In this document: positions 11,161 through 22,185 of the stretch, piece after piece | Layout of the letters: each line of letters starts with the position of its first letter | Position numbering within the stretch: position 1 is the stretch's first letter | Position numbers and translations under genes: made by a program | The notes under the pieces: generated by a model | The model's input: only the letters and a program-made list of their open reading frames with translations | Told to the model about the DNA's origin: nothing | Databases searched by the model: none | From: Cristatella mucedo | Taxonomy: Eukaryota > Bryozoa > Phylactolaemata > Cristatellidae | Assembly (NCBI GenBank): GCA_009760855.2 | Contig: WPIO01000139.1 | Location: 800,001-864,000 of the forward strand | Length of the DNA stretch: 64,000 nt | Reading direction: 5' to 3'

Positions 11161-12639
11161 TCAGTTGGAAATAATGGATCACCCACTGAAGAATTTGAAC
11201 CCAGGACGTCACTGGAAAAGTGCCAGCACCTTACCTTCTGGGCTAAGTGACCTGATTAGTGACACCAGCCTCGACCTGCTTGCCGTAACCGAGACGCGTC
11301 TGAAATTGGCTAAGACTCATTTAGTAATTCACACCGCCCAGGCAGTTATTTCTTTCTTTCATACCCCTAGATCAATAAAAAACTAGTGTTCCAGTTGCCA
11401 TAGTTGATCGTTCATCGTTCAATTTGTCAATTTCAAACCGTTTTTGTCACCTCGAAGTATTATTTTAATACTCGTATTTTGAGTCCACCCGAAAGCAAGC
11501 TGCTGATGATGGCAGTAGTCTATCGCTCTCAGGTAACTATTGCTCATCAATCGCAGATTTCAATAATCCAATTTTGATTCTGCATGCAAGAAATTGATCT
11601 CCCTTCATTATGAGTAATTTAAAATTTTATTTTGAAAACTTATTTGATGCCTTAACCGCTGTATTTCGTGCAGTAACTAATTTCCCCAAGAGGCCAATGT
11701 GCACAACCATACGCACATAAAGAATCACACACTCGACCATATTTTCTCCTACAAATGATCTCTTCGTGACTAGATCTCGTGCATGCCATCCCTAGGATCT
11801 TCCTAGGACTGCTCTCCATAGAATTCCGCGCATCGCCTCAATTTCTATATTAAATCTGATTGTTGTTTGACCGAAGCGCTTAAAGAATGTCGTGCCTAGT
11901 TATATGTAGCCACTTCCAGCTTCCAGCTGCGCCAGCCATGGCCCCCGATAAAGCCCATAAAAGATTTGGTTTGACCACCCATTGTCTGGCATATAAAGAC
12001 TACTGTAGACCACACAAGACAATCCTACACAAGGTTAGGTCTAGCTTCTACAAAAAATTTAATTGAATCACAGATGCACACTCCATAAATGCTAATGTAT
12101 ACCATCAACCATCTCCTTAACCACTCCCAGATTAGCTCCTTACCGAGTGATCCCTGGTGACCTAGCCGATCGCTTCTCTAGCTTCTTCGTCAGCAAGATA
12201 GACAAGATCAAAGAGTCCATCCATAGCGTTCCAACTTCCCCTCTGGACTCCTGTCTCTCAATTACATCAACACAGGACTCTTTATGTCAATCAATCCCGT
12301 GCACTTCATCGCTGTCTTCCCATTGCCCTACTACTACGATATCAAGATCTTCTTCTAGCATGCATAACTAACATAATACATACGTCCTTAACCTCATGTC
12401 AAAGCCCAGCACCTTTCAAAAAGGTCGTAGTCAGGCCACTAATTAAGAAAGCGAGGCTAGACCAAGAGAACTAGAGGTGCTTCGGTCCAGTCTCCCTTCT
12501 TCCGTTAGTAACAAAGTCACTAGAACGAGTTGTTGTAGACCAACTGAACTCTTGTATTGAGGCCTTAAACCTAGTATGTAAGTTCTAGTCTGGGTTTGCA
12601 TCTAATCACTCCATAGACTCAGAATTGCTTGGGTGTATA

Positions 12640-12738
12640 TAATAATAATTACAATAATAATAATGCACTTGATAAAGCACCCTCAGAGAGCTTGATCTCT
12701 TTCTAGGCGCTTTACATTTGCTGCAATAACGACCTTCT
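12640..12738 (-). mobile_element. Nested L2-A 3'-end insertion
   Basis: An AT-rich tail, then TAAAGCACCCTCAGAGAGC and TCTTTCTAGGCGCTTTAC, is an L2-A 3' terminus in reverse orientation. It interrupts the RT reading of the host L2-A between GGGTGTATA and ACGACCTTCTC, which are adjacent in other copies. It is a severely 5'-truncated insertion. Confidence 0.85.
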
Positions 12739-13511
12739 CACGAATGAACACTTGGGTAAAGTCTCTCTTCTTGTCCTGCTCAATCTTACGGCAGCATTCG
12801 AAACTATTGATCACAAGGTCCTTCTTGAGCATCTTGAATCTCGCCTGGGCATCACTGGCACTGCACTGCAATGGTTCAGGTCCTTTTTCAGTTGGAGACT
12901 CCAAATTATTGATGTAAACGGACAAAGACCATCCGAGTAACCACTTGAGTACAGGTACCTCAGGGCCCTGTGCTCAGTCCACTTCTTTTCACAGTTTATA
13001 CTCTCCCTCTTGCCGATGTGACCGCCAAGTACAACCTAGGCTTTCACTTCTATACAGGTGACACTCAGTTATACTTTTGTTTTGCTCCATCCCAGACCTC
13101 GAGCATGTCAAATTCTCTACAAAACCTTGCTGCATGCAATGATGACATCCGCACATGGATGACTCCAAACATTTTTAAATTGAATGACGACAAAACCGAC
13201 TTAGTACTTATTGACGAACTAAGTGTAATTCAGCAATTTTAAAAACCGACTCTCAAAATCTGGTCAGCCAGCTTATCTCTGGTTGAATCTGCACGTAATC
13301 TAGGTGTCCTGTTCCAAAGCGACCTTTCATTGGACGACAAGATCAGCTTCACAGTCAAATCTGCCTACTTTCAACTAGATATATGTGCTAAAATCTGAGC
13401 TTATTTAGACAAGGAGAATACATCTAAATTGTTCCATGCATTATGAAATTCCGTCTCGACTTTTGTAACTCAATGCTTGCTGGCCTACCGGCCTGTGCAC
13501 TCAGGCACTTA

Positions 13512-13651
13512 AAAGAAATAATAATTCATTTGTATAGCGCCCAAGAGAACTTAATCTCTATTCAGGCGCTTTACATATGCCTCGGGGCTTGAGCCCACGA
13601 CCTCAGCCAGACCTTGGCCGGGGCGAGAGCCTTAACCGCAGGACCAATCCA
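13512..13651 (-). mobile_element. SINE-B inserted in L2-A, with 7-bp target-site duplication
   Basis: The element reads in reverse: L2-like tail first, then B box complement (GGGGCTTGAGCCC) and A box complement (CTTAACCGCAGGACCA). GCACTTA flanks it at 13505-13511 and 13652-13658. Removing it and one copy of GCACTTA restores the L2-A sequence around the CAxRxLQLVQNSAARL block. Confidence 0.9.
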
Positions 13652-14216
13652 GCACTTACAGTTAGTGCAAAACTCTGCAGCTAGGCTCATCCGTCGTGAG
13701 CGTAGCACTTGCCACATCGCACCCTTCTCACCGACCTGCACTGGCTTCAATTAACGCAGCGCATCGAATCAAAGGATCTTTCTCTTACTTTTAGGTCCAC
13801 TTATTTTCTGGTTCCAGCCTGCCTATCAGAACTAATCCCCCATCAGGCGAAGAATAGTTCAACCTGCTGTTCTCACTCGAACGTTTAGCCATACTTCGGG
13901 CGAAGCTTAAAACAGGTGGAGACTGTGCCTTAGTTTGTATGGTCCCAAAGCCTGGAAGTCATTACCGACTCAAGTCACAACGTCCCCTGACATGACGAAA
14001 TTGAAAAAGAAGCTTAAAACGCACTTGTTTATCGCAGCATTTGGTGGGTTTTTGCAATTCTTCCTTAATGTGCATGTACTTGCTTATACTATGCCTGCTT
14101 CTTGGACATGTTATCACCAAACACTTGTTAATGCTTTTTATGCAGCATCTTTAAAGTGCCATGAAAGAGATTCAGTTCTCTGAGGGCGCTATACAAATGT
14201 ATTATGATTATGCATT

Positions 14217-14960
14217 CGTATAGGGCCAACACTCAGCTTATAATCTTTCTAAGTACTTTGCATATGCTGCAAAAGAAGCACGGACGAAAGGTTTGTGGTT
14301 GGTAGCATGCTCAATGACCACAAGTAGAACATGGTTAGAGATGACATGCACAGGGTGACAGACATGACTTCATGGCTTCTTTTTAAATGTGGACAAGTCA
14401 GGGGATGACTTTACACCAATCGGAAGTGAATTTCACGGTTTGGAAGCATACAAAATAAAGTCGCCGTTTCCAAAGGATTTGAGGTTCGTAAGAGGTATAG
14501 GTAAATGATTAGATTCTGAAAAGCGCGTAGTACTATCCTCAGCCAGGTAGCTTTATAGATCTGGTAATTAGGTTAGGGCCAAAAAATGAATGGATCTAAG
14601 AGCGAGTGACAGAACCTTGAAGTCAATGTGTTGCTTAATTGAGAGACAGTACAGGTCGGCGATAGGAGGTATGATGTGGTTATTGCAACGTTCCCAAGAG
14701 ATGAGCCTTGCTGCAGAGTTTAGCACCAACTGTAATTACCTGAGTGGACCAGCAAGCAGTGAGTTACAGAATTTGAGACGGGATGTCCTAAATTCATGGA
14801 CCAATGTAGATGTAGCCAAAGCAAGCCCAACTTTCTGCATTGTTATGTAGCTGAATAAAATCAGACTTAACCCTCTTCTGGGCTGATGTAATCATCTAAT
14901 GAAAGGTTACTTTGGAACTAGACACATCGAACTCGCGAAGAACATAACCGGCCTAATCCG
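14217..14960 (-). mobile_element. L2-A LINE, 5'-truncated, tail to tail with the preceding copy
   Basis: The reverse-oriented 3' tail begins directly at the tail of the upstream copy, with GCATTCGTATAGGGCCAAC, followed by the 3' UTR and the decayed post-RT coding region (to about 14960). No intact frame longer than about 86 codons remains. Confidence 0.82.
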
Positions 14961-14999
14961 ACGATGCATGGGTTTACTGCCATTCACAACCAACAGAAC

Positions 15000-15555
15000 A
15001 AATATGTCCGCTGCCTCAGCTCTTGTCCCTGCAATTTACCTACACAAAGGCTAAAGTTATGGCATTAATTGAGAAAGCAACACTAGATCAAGTGTGCTTG
15101 AGTAACTTCGGCCCTAACTTCTTACTTCCTTTCTGACGTAGCAAATGAGGTACAGTTGGGTTCTAGAGTTAATCACTCCGACGTGTCAGCATCACTTCGG
15201 GTGTATAACAACCCGCTCAGGAATGCACATTGTAAAGATAAAGTCTCTCCTTGTTCGCTCGATCTTTCAGTAAAGTTCGATAGTATGGATCACCAAGTCT
15301 CTCTTCTCGAGCGCCTCTGATCTCGCCTGGGTATCACTGACACTAAAATGCAACGGTTTAGGTCCTTTAAGAGAGGAACAATGCAGATTTTGATGAAAAC
15401 AATGTCATCCGAGGAGTCACTTAAGTAACTGACACCTCAGTGCTGTGTTTTTCTGCATCTTTTTCACAATTTAAACTCATTTTGTCGATGCGATAGTCAG
15501 CACAATCTAGGCTTTCACTTCTATGCAGAAGAAACTAGTTGTACCTATAATGTCG
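15000..15555 (+). mobile_element. L2-A LINE RT-domain fragment
   Basis: The + strand blocks line up with the RT of L2-A copies: the KATLDQ...LSNF segment at about 15070-15110, LDLSVKFDSMDHQVSLLERL-like at about 15260-15320, then the FRS...LQ segment and RT palm region to about 15550. It is heavily diverged with many stops. Confidence 0.75.
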
Positions 15556-15657
15556 TCATACCAGCGCCCAAAGACTTAAAATGATCTCAACTCCTTGCCT
15601 GCATATAGCGCTTACATCCAAACTTAGATAGAAACAAACGTACTCAATTAGAATGTC

Positions 15658-16622
15658 GATATAATAATAATAATAATAATAATATTTCACTTGATAAAGC
15701 GCCCTCAGAGAATTTAATCTCTTTTTAGGCGCTTTACATTTGCTGCAAAGTGATATACAATTGAATAGTAAGTAAAATAATGCTTGAAAAACAAACAAAA
15801 TGAATTATATGGTTAGGGGTGACATGCACAGGGTCAGCATGCAAATGTGGTTAGTGGCAGCATGCACAGTGTCAGCACGCATAAGCACATCAAGGACGAA
15901 TCACATGGACCCACTAAATGCTGTCCTAAATAGGTGTTTTTAAGTTTCTTTTAAATGTGGTCAGGTCAGGGGATGTTCTGACGCAGGTCGGGAGGGAGTT
16001 CCAGGCTTTGGGAGCATACGAGCTGAATGCACGGTCTCCAAAGGTTTTAAGGTTTGTACGAGGTATTTCCAGACTGTTGGATTCCGAAAAGCGGGTGGTA
16101 CGATGCTTGGCCTGATGGGGTAGTATATCTGAAAGATAGGCTGGAGCCATAGAATAAAGAGACCTAAAAGTGAGGGACAAAACCTTGAAGTCAATCCGTT
16201 GCCTCACTGGTAGCCAGTGCAGGTCGGCGAGAAGTGGAGTAATGTGGCAACTGCGACGCTCTCGACAGACAAGCCTAGCTGCAGAGTTTTGCACCAGCTG
16301 CAATCGCCTGATCGCACATGCTGGTAGGCCAGTAAGCAGTGAGTTGCAGAAGTCGAGACGGGATGTCACGAATGCATGGACCAACTTGGGCATGGTATCC
16401 TTATCTAAACAAGCCCTAATTTTAGCAATGTTGTGAAGCTGAAAATAGGCAGATTTGACTGTGGAGCTGATGTGGACGTCTAACGAGAGGTTGCTTTGGA
16501 ATATGACACCTAGATTTCGAGCTGATTCAGCTGGAGATATGCTGGCAGAGCCAATTTTGAAAGTCAGCCTTTCCAATCTCTGAATCACACTGGGTTTGCC
16601 CATAACTAGTAAGTTAGTTTAC
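15658..16622 (-). mobile_element. L2-A LINE, 5'-truncated, well-preserved C-terminal frame
   Basis: A (TTA)n-type tail at 15661-15684 starts the reverse-oriented copy. The minus-strand frame 16603-15926 keeps 225 codons open, from GKPSVIQRLERLTFKI through SARNLGVIFQSNLSLDVHIS and LVHAFVTSRLDFCNSLLTGL to GDRAFSSYAPKAWNSLP. This is the region downstream of RT in L2 ORF2. RT and endonuclease are absent by 5' truncation. It is very similar to 60309-61250 and 42718-43180, so these three are probably the youngest subfamily here. Confidence 0.92.
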
Positions 16623-16989
16623 AAATATCTCATTCCTCTCCACGCTAGAGCTGCGTCGGGCGTTTCCAAGGGCAGTGTGGATTTTTACGGATTTCTTCGT
16701 GATACCTTCGAGTGTTCCACTGATATCTCCGCTGTGAATTTTCATGAGCTGTCCTCGGTTAGGATACTCAAAACAGAACCTACTTAACATACGGTGCGAT
16801 GCCGCCGTTGGTCAATACATACCGGCAGGCCTTTTTCGGCAGGAAAAAGCCTCCCTGGATCCTGCATTCACCCAATCTACCACTCGGCTATCCAACCTAC
16901 GACCCTTCGGTTTTAATTGCCGATTTGCACTAAATATGGTAGTAGCTCACTCGCAGTGCCTTAGCATGTTGTGAAGGTGTGAACTTCGG
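16623..16989. other. No recognised feature; possibly 5' part of the following L2-B
   Basis: No motif is visible. Its position just upstream of endonuclease-like sequence allows it to be L2-B 5' leader, but there is no second copy in the window to compare. Confidence 0.35.
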
Positions 16990-17674
16990 CCGTTACCAAG
17001 GTTCCATTTAAATTTGCACTCCTAGCTCCTGCCGCTTCATGCCGACTATAATGCTACCATTTAATCGGCGTCACACAGTTAATGGATAGCCTCTTAGATT
17101 CCGCCTATTAAATTTCCACTCGCTGAAAACCAAAGGGTTACTTATCCGAGATCGGACTGTCCAGGAGAAGCGAGGTGCATTACCGCTGACCGAGAAGTGG
17201 ATGATGCCCTTCTCTGGTAGCATTGTATCTGACACCAATCAACTCGGGTTCTCATTCTCTCCGTCTATGCGATCTGACAATTTTGGTGGCAGGGTTGCTA
17301 TTGTTGTTCGTAAATCGTCTAACATAGAGTTTTTGTATGAGCCATAGCTTAAATCTGCTGCTATCAGGTCTTCGTCAAAGAAAAATCCTCTCATTGTTGT
17401 AAGATATCTACCTCCTCTTGATTGGCTACCCTTGTTCAAATAATATTTTTTCGGAGTTTCTTACTAAAATATTTATGTGCGACAGGACATTGATTTCAGG
17501 AGACTTCAGCATTCACCCTGACAACCCAATTAATAGCCAGGTCTGCTCATTTCTTGACTGTGTGGCGAAATTTGGTTTGATTCAACACGTTATTCATACC
17601 ACTACATCGGTGGCCATATATTGGATCTCATTACAGCTAACGATGTCTGCCCCACTGATATATTGCTTGCCCCT

Positions 17675-17745
17675 TGATCATCATAAGTGCCTAGAAAGAG
17701 ATCGAGTTCTCTAAGGGCACTTTATCAACTGTATCAATATTATCT
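17675..17745 (+). mobile_element. Very short L2-A 3'-end insertion in L2-B
   Basis: AAGTGCCTAGAAAGAGATCG and TCTAAGGGCACTTTATCAAC match only the last 70 bp or so of L2-A. It splits the endonuclease reading of L2-B after ...CPTDILLAP. Confidence 0.7.
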
Positions 17746-17939
17746 CAGATCGTTGCTCTATCTCGTAAAGTTATCCTGTCCGGTTGCAAGTGCAAGGTAA
17801 CGTCGAGTTTGTCGAGCAATGCAATATAAAAAACATTGACTCGAAGAAATGTTTGAAATCTGTCTTTGAGGCAGGTCTTCTTGATCTTCACTCAGACTCG
17901 AGCGATAGCCTCGATAACCTCACCCATATAGCCTTGGAG

Positions 17940-18080
17940 GAAAGGTACTCGCTCTTCACGACCGAGATCGTGTGTTAGAATCCTGAAGTGGGCAATCCTT
18001 TAAAGCTAACTGCATGCGGTGGTGATAGCCGTTAAGGTTCTTCCGCCGCTACAGAAATGAAGCTTTTAAATCAAGTAATA
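17940..18080 (+). mobile_element. SINE-A inserted in L2-B
   Basis: The B-box area (CGACCGAGATCGTGTGTTAG), the body (GGGCAATCC, GATAGCCGTTAAGG) and the tail AAATCAAGTAATATTT identify SINE-A. It interrupts the L2-B linker between LDNLTHIALEE and SLSSALNKLASAY. The A-box end is poorly conserved. Confidence 0.78.
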
Positions 18081-20339
18081 TTTCTTTAACATGAGTCTTA
18101 GCAGTGCTCTTAACAAGCTTGCTTCCGCATATTCACACCATGTGCAGAGTCACGGAAATAACTTTTAATTTACAAAAACTTTCAAAGGATGCGCCCTATC
18201 CTGCATAGGCTTGAACGCCGCTTCAAGAGTTCTTAGTTTGATGACGATCCAGTCAAATTAAAGACTCCCTACGAATCTGCACCCGAATCTTAGAAAAACC
18301 ACGTATTCTATTTACACTCAAAAACAGAAGCCTGCCAGTAAGGACAGAAAACAGGTTTATAAGATGGTAAAACTATTCTGGCCACTTCACGGAGGTCTCC
18401 ATTCCCCCCAGATATTAACGACTCGGCCGATAGGTTGTCAGCCTTCTGAGCTGAAACAATTGTGCGCATTCTAGCCTTAACAATTCCCGTTCCGACTAAA
18501 CCAATTGTTGAGTTGCAAACTGCGATCTTTCTGGAAGAGATTTCCCAGGTTTCTGAAGGCGATGTGGTTACCTTGATAAATTCTAGTAGAAAGAGCTCGT
18601 CTCCTGAAGAACCTATGCCTTTCTCTGCGACCTTCAGTGGTAGACAAACTCTGCGAAGACGTTAGGGAGCTATAATGCTACTACGGAAAAAGAGGTTGTA
18701 CACAAGTCCTCCAAAGTGACCGACACTTAAAAGCCAGTTTTGCTTACACATGTCATTGCAAATTCTATCTTTTTCGTCAAAGCGACAGAACTCCTCTGAA
18801 ACTGCTTTCCTCCGTGTAACCAATTAGATTATATGCACCAAAGATGACGGAAATGCCACTGCCCTAGCACTGATATATCTATCAGCAGTCTTTGACATAA
18901 TCGATCTCAGTTTCTTTCTTAAGCGATAGAGGAGAACGATCGGTCAAGCAGATGAGGCACTAACGTGGTTCAAATCGTACTTGTCTGATCGTGTTCGATC
19001 CGTGTTGTGTGAGGGTCAGGTCTCGTCCTCCAGACCAGTCACCAGTCGAGTCTCGCAATGATTCCTCCTCGGTCTTCTGCTGTTGTCCATTTATGCTGAG
19101 CCTCTAGTACAAGTGATTAGAGCCGGTAGAAGAGGCTAGCACTTTAATGTTGACAATACTCAGCTGTAATGTCATTTAAACCACATTACTCTGCTGCAGC
19201 GACTGATAAACTAGGGGCTAACCTTGCAGACATTTGATTTGATCACGGGTGTCGGCTGATGTAATTAAACAAAACGACGATATAAGGGAGCTGCTATAGA
19301 ACATCCCAAGCGTTTGACTGGACTGGAAGACTTTTCTCTTTTAGTAGGTGTTGCTGTTGTGCGACCATCGCCACGTGCTTGGAATTTAGGTATCGTCTTT
19401 CGCAGGTGCCTGCGTTTTGAAAGCTTCCTTAAGATTTCTTCAACAGCTAGCCACCAAATCCGATCTTCATCTAAGATGAGGAACTGTGTTCCACAGTGGG
19501 TGGCAAAAAGATTTACCTTGCTCCCCTTTTCTGTCTCAGCTGATATATTGCCATTCAATTTTGGTTTGGTTACCGAAAAAGCCCTTTGGCCACTGCTGCT
19601 GGTGATGAATATATCTGCACGGCTAGTTTACAAATCTCAAAAATTCAACCATGTGTCTCCTTTCCTGAGAAAGCTTGGATGGCTGGCGGTTGAGCAATGG
19701 TTATAGAGTAAAGTTCATACGCTGACCCACGACTCCTGCCGCTACTCTGCTTGTTCATACTTTGCTGAACTGCTGTACCAGTTTCAGCCTCCTCGTGTCC
19801 TCAGGTCTCCTGGGGAAATATATTAATTGTTCTATTCCTCTGTTGAGACCGTTGGAGTAAGAAGCTCTTGTTCTGCATGTCCTAGACTGTAGAACTTACT
19901 TTAGTTGTTCTTGGCATTGCTATCTACTCTGCTGCTGCCGACTAGGGCACATTTTTTCTAGCCGTCCTGACCTACTATTGCCACGCTACTCATTGTCTCA
20001 ACTGGTCTCCTGATTCAGCTACGCTTTCAGTTTCTCTTGGTTGCGTGAGATGAAGTCTGTTGGCTCCTGAATGCATTATAAAAGCCGGTTAGATTTTGAG
20101 TGTGGTATACAAGTATGTCCTGCATAACAGCCACACATTCTTTTTTTTTCAAATTTATAGATGGAGATATACTACATTACCTAAAACTAACATGGATACG
20201 GAAAAACCAAGTGTGAATCAGAAAACGGAAAACTGGATCAATATCAGTGCTCCCAGCATCACTCACCTAGAATCTTCCACAATCTATGTGTTTTGTTCCA
20301 AGGTAACTCCCACTAGGCGACAGCATAAGCTCACCAGCC

Positions 20340-21115
20340 AAGTCCGTTTACTTTTAGCTACACAACATTGCTAAAATTCAAGTCTAACAAGACAGAGATA
20401 ATGCATCCCATTTGACCGACGATTAAACATCTGTGACATCTCCTCTCGACCTTTGTAACTCACTGCTTGCTGGCCTACCGTCTCGCCCAGCTTATAGTTG
20501 GTGAAAAACTGTGCAGCTGGGCTTTTTTTATCGTGATCGTCGTATTTGCCACATTCAATAAATTCTTGCTCACCTGCACTGGCTCTTAACCAAGCAGCGT
20601 ATCGAGTTAATGGCTCGGTCACTCCCTTTTTCGTTTCTCTATTCTTTGGCTTCAGCCTGCCTACCGGAATAACTCCCACACCAAGCTAAATATCGTGTGA
20701 CTCTTTAATGACTCAAATCGCATAGCTATACCTTGGACGGCACTCAAGGCATACGAAGGTCGTTCCCTTCAGTTCGTTTGCTTCCAAAGCCTGGAAATCA
20801 CTCCCGAATGATGTCACGACATTCCCTGGTTTGACATTAAAAAATAAGCTAAAAATAAGCACCTGCATTTGGTGGTTCCGTCAATTTTCCTTTGTGTGCT
20901 TCCATGTGCTGGCACTGAGCACATTAACACTAACCATAAGTTCGGGTCGACAATGCGGATGTCATCTCTAACCATATTATGCACTTGCTGACTGAATTTA
21001 CCACTAATCATTTTCGTGGCTCGTTTACAGCATTTGTAAAGTACCTATTAAGAGGTCGAGTGTTTTGAGGGTGCTATGCAAACTTATTAGTATTATTAAT
21101 AATATTATACGTGCA
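20340..21115 (+). mobile_element. L2-A LINE, 5'-truncated, decayed
   Basis: The + strand blocks correspond to the L2-A post-RT region (LDLCNSLLAGLPS at about 20440-20480, ...VKNCAAGL...), the SKAWKSLPNDVTTFPG segment at about 20785-20830, and the 3' terminus with AAGTACCTATTAAGAGGTCG and GGGTGCTATGCAAAC plus an ATT tail at about 21100. It lies only about 165 bp before the second EF-hand exon. Confidence 0.82.
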
Positions 21116-21278
21116 GGAATCTCACAGCCATTTGATATCCCAAAAGTCAAAGGGTTGCGGAAAGGTCAATGATAGTAAAAATTTACCTTTGCAAACTGTA
21201 TTCGCATAAAACCCGATAATTTGCTAAGAGTGTACGTGCTTTAACGCTACGTGCTGAATTTTCTCTGGCCTATAACAG

Positions 21279-21515
21279 ATCAAGTAAGCTTCGACCAATT
21301 CCTCGAGCTTTACGCGAGGAAGAAGAAGAGAGACGACGACGAGAAAGAAATCAAAGAAGCCTTCCGAGTTCTGGACAAGGAGAAGACCGGTGAAATATCT
21401 ACAGAAGCGCTGAAATGGATTCTCCAGTCTCTTGCAGACGATATGACTGAGGAAGAAATCGATAACATGATCGCAGAGGTGGACACTGATGGCAGCGGAA
21501 GTGTTGATTACGAAG
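21279..21515 (+). CDS. Calmodulin-like EF-hand protein, exon encoding EF-hands 2 (end) to 4
   Basis: The exon is 237 nt (79 codons), phase 1 at both ends, with acceptor TATAACAG and donor GGTAAC at 21516. It encodes QVSFDQFLELYARKKK, then the linker and EIKEAFRVLDKEKTGEIS, then LADDMTEEEIDNMIAEVD and DTDGSGSVDYE. This order matches calmodulin from the end of EF-hand 2 to loop 4. Loop 3 (21374-21409) has Ala at position 12 instead of the bidentate Glu, so it is probably impaired. Loop 4 (from 21482) has the D-D-S-S-D pattern and its position-12 residue is split by the intron, as in vertebrate calmodulin genes. The last exon (EF-hand 4 helix and stop) was not found. Reading past the donor gives only about 12 residues of non-homologous sequence. 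Confidence 0.92.
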
Positions 21516-21811
21516 GTAACGAGCAAAACTTGCCCATCGAACCGGAGGCATGATCACTTTTTAGCCGACATCAGCAGTTTGTTGCAGTGACTCAGTGAAA
21601 GCAAGATTGCGAGGTAATAGCAAAAGCAACGAAATAAGTTTTGTAGAGCAAATCGTGGCCGCTCATGCACAGAAGCGCCTAATTAAAAAACCTATCTCAC
21701 TGAAGGCTGTATGCAGTGTAAGGCAAAAACAAGCCCGACGAATGAACCACCTACAGCAAACTACAACCGACGTGACGCTCCGGCCCAAATATACATGTCC
21801 TTGAAAGACTC
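21516..21811. other. Intronic or downstream sequence with no recognised feature
   Basis: No exon completing EF-hand 4 is visible here. A 69-codon frame at 21595 has no motif. Confidence 0.45.
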
Positions 21812-21888
21812 AATGTGCTCTCACTCGCTCCGGCCCGCTGCCATCAACTGCCTAGGTGATAGCGGGCCGGACCGAGAGAGGGCACATT
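21812..21888. repeat. 77-bp imperfect hairpin (28-nt arms)
   Basis: The arms at 21812-21839 and 21861-21888 pair at 25 of 28 positions around a 21-nt loop. The size resembles a microRNA precursor or a tiny foldback element. An AT-rich ATTAATTA run (21886-21918) follows directly. Confidence 0.85.
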
Positions 21889-21984
21889 AATTAATTATTA
21901 ATTAATTAAATTAATTTATGAGAACTACCTTAGCACTGCTAACTTGGCCCTTATGTACATTTTTATTTTCAAAAGATTGTAGCC

Positions 21985-22185
21985 ACAAATAATAATATTA
22001 ATGCATATGCACGACGGCCTCTTAGAACTCAGTCTCTTTCTTGGCACTTTAAATATGCTGGTCATATGATCAGTGGTAGCATGCTCAATGTCAACAAGCA
22101 CAACATGGTTAGAGGTGACATACAGGATCAGCATGTAAAAATGGTTAGCGGCAGCATGCACAGTTTCATACGGCAAAGAACCGGG
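21985..22185 (-). mobile_element. L2-A LINE 3' UTR fragment
   Basis: The reverse-oriented family-A terminus (CTCAGTCTCTTTCTTGGCAC) is followed by the 3' UTR motif block GGTTAGAGGTGACAT...GCGGCAGCATGCACAG. No coding part remains. Confidence 0.82.

Larger units (their letters stand above)
11190..14216 (+). mobile_element. L2-A LINE, nearly full-length but decayed
   Basis: It is the longest L2-A copy. The 5' part encodes an AP-endonuclease-like start (DLISDTSLDLLAVTETRLKL at about 11245-11310). 12150-12240 matches the linker before RT (GDLADRFSSFFVSKIDKI). RT follows at 12750-13240 (LNLTAAFETIDHKVLLEHLE, later FYTGDTQLYFCF, in which the catalytic YADD has become YTGD). The post-RT region runs to about 14060 (GPKAWKSLPTQVTTSPDMTK), then the 3' terminus with GAGGGCGCTATACAAATG and an ATT tail. 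Multiple stops and shifts make it inactive. Two later insertions interrupt it, at 12640-12738 and 13512-13651. Confidence 0.9.
16990..20170 (+). mobile_element. L2-B LINE, nearly full-length but decayed
   Basis: The 5' half resembles an AP-endonuclease: LTEKWM..SDTNQLGFSF at about 17190-17260, RVAIVVRKS at about 17290, GDFSIHPDNP at about 17500-17530, and HILDLITANDVCPTDI at about 17620-17665. Linker sequence includes AGLLDLHSDSSDSLDNL (about 17870-17920). An RT remnant follows at 18740-19270, then post-RT blocks such as MNISARLVYKSQKFNHVSPF at 19600-19660, and the family-B terminus (GTATACAAGTATGTCC) at about 20105. It contains nested insertions at 17675-17745 and 17940-18080 and many stops. 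Confidence 0.85.
7022..21278 (+). other. Intron of the EF-hand gene (14,257 bp)
   Basis: It is bounded by GTGAGT (7022) and CTCTGGCCTATAACAG (ending 21278). The exon on each side leaves a phase-1 junction, so direct splicing keeps the frame and makes a His codon (C + AT). At least eight LINE fragments and several SINEs on both strands fill it. The alternative is that an additional small exon lies inside, since EF-hand 2 is two residues short after direct joining. Confidence 0.7.

Noticed and set aside
21516-21553. Read-through end of the EF-hand frame at 21553
   Set aside because: Homology ends at the GTAAC donor, where calmodulin genes also have an intron.
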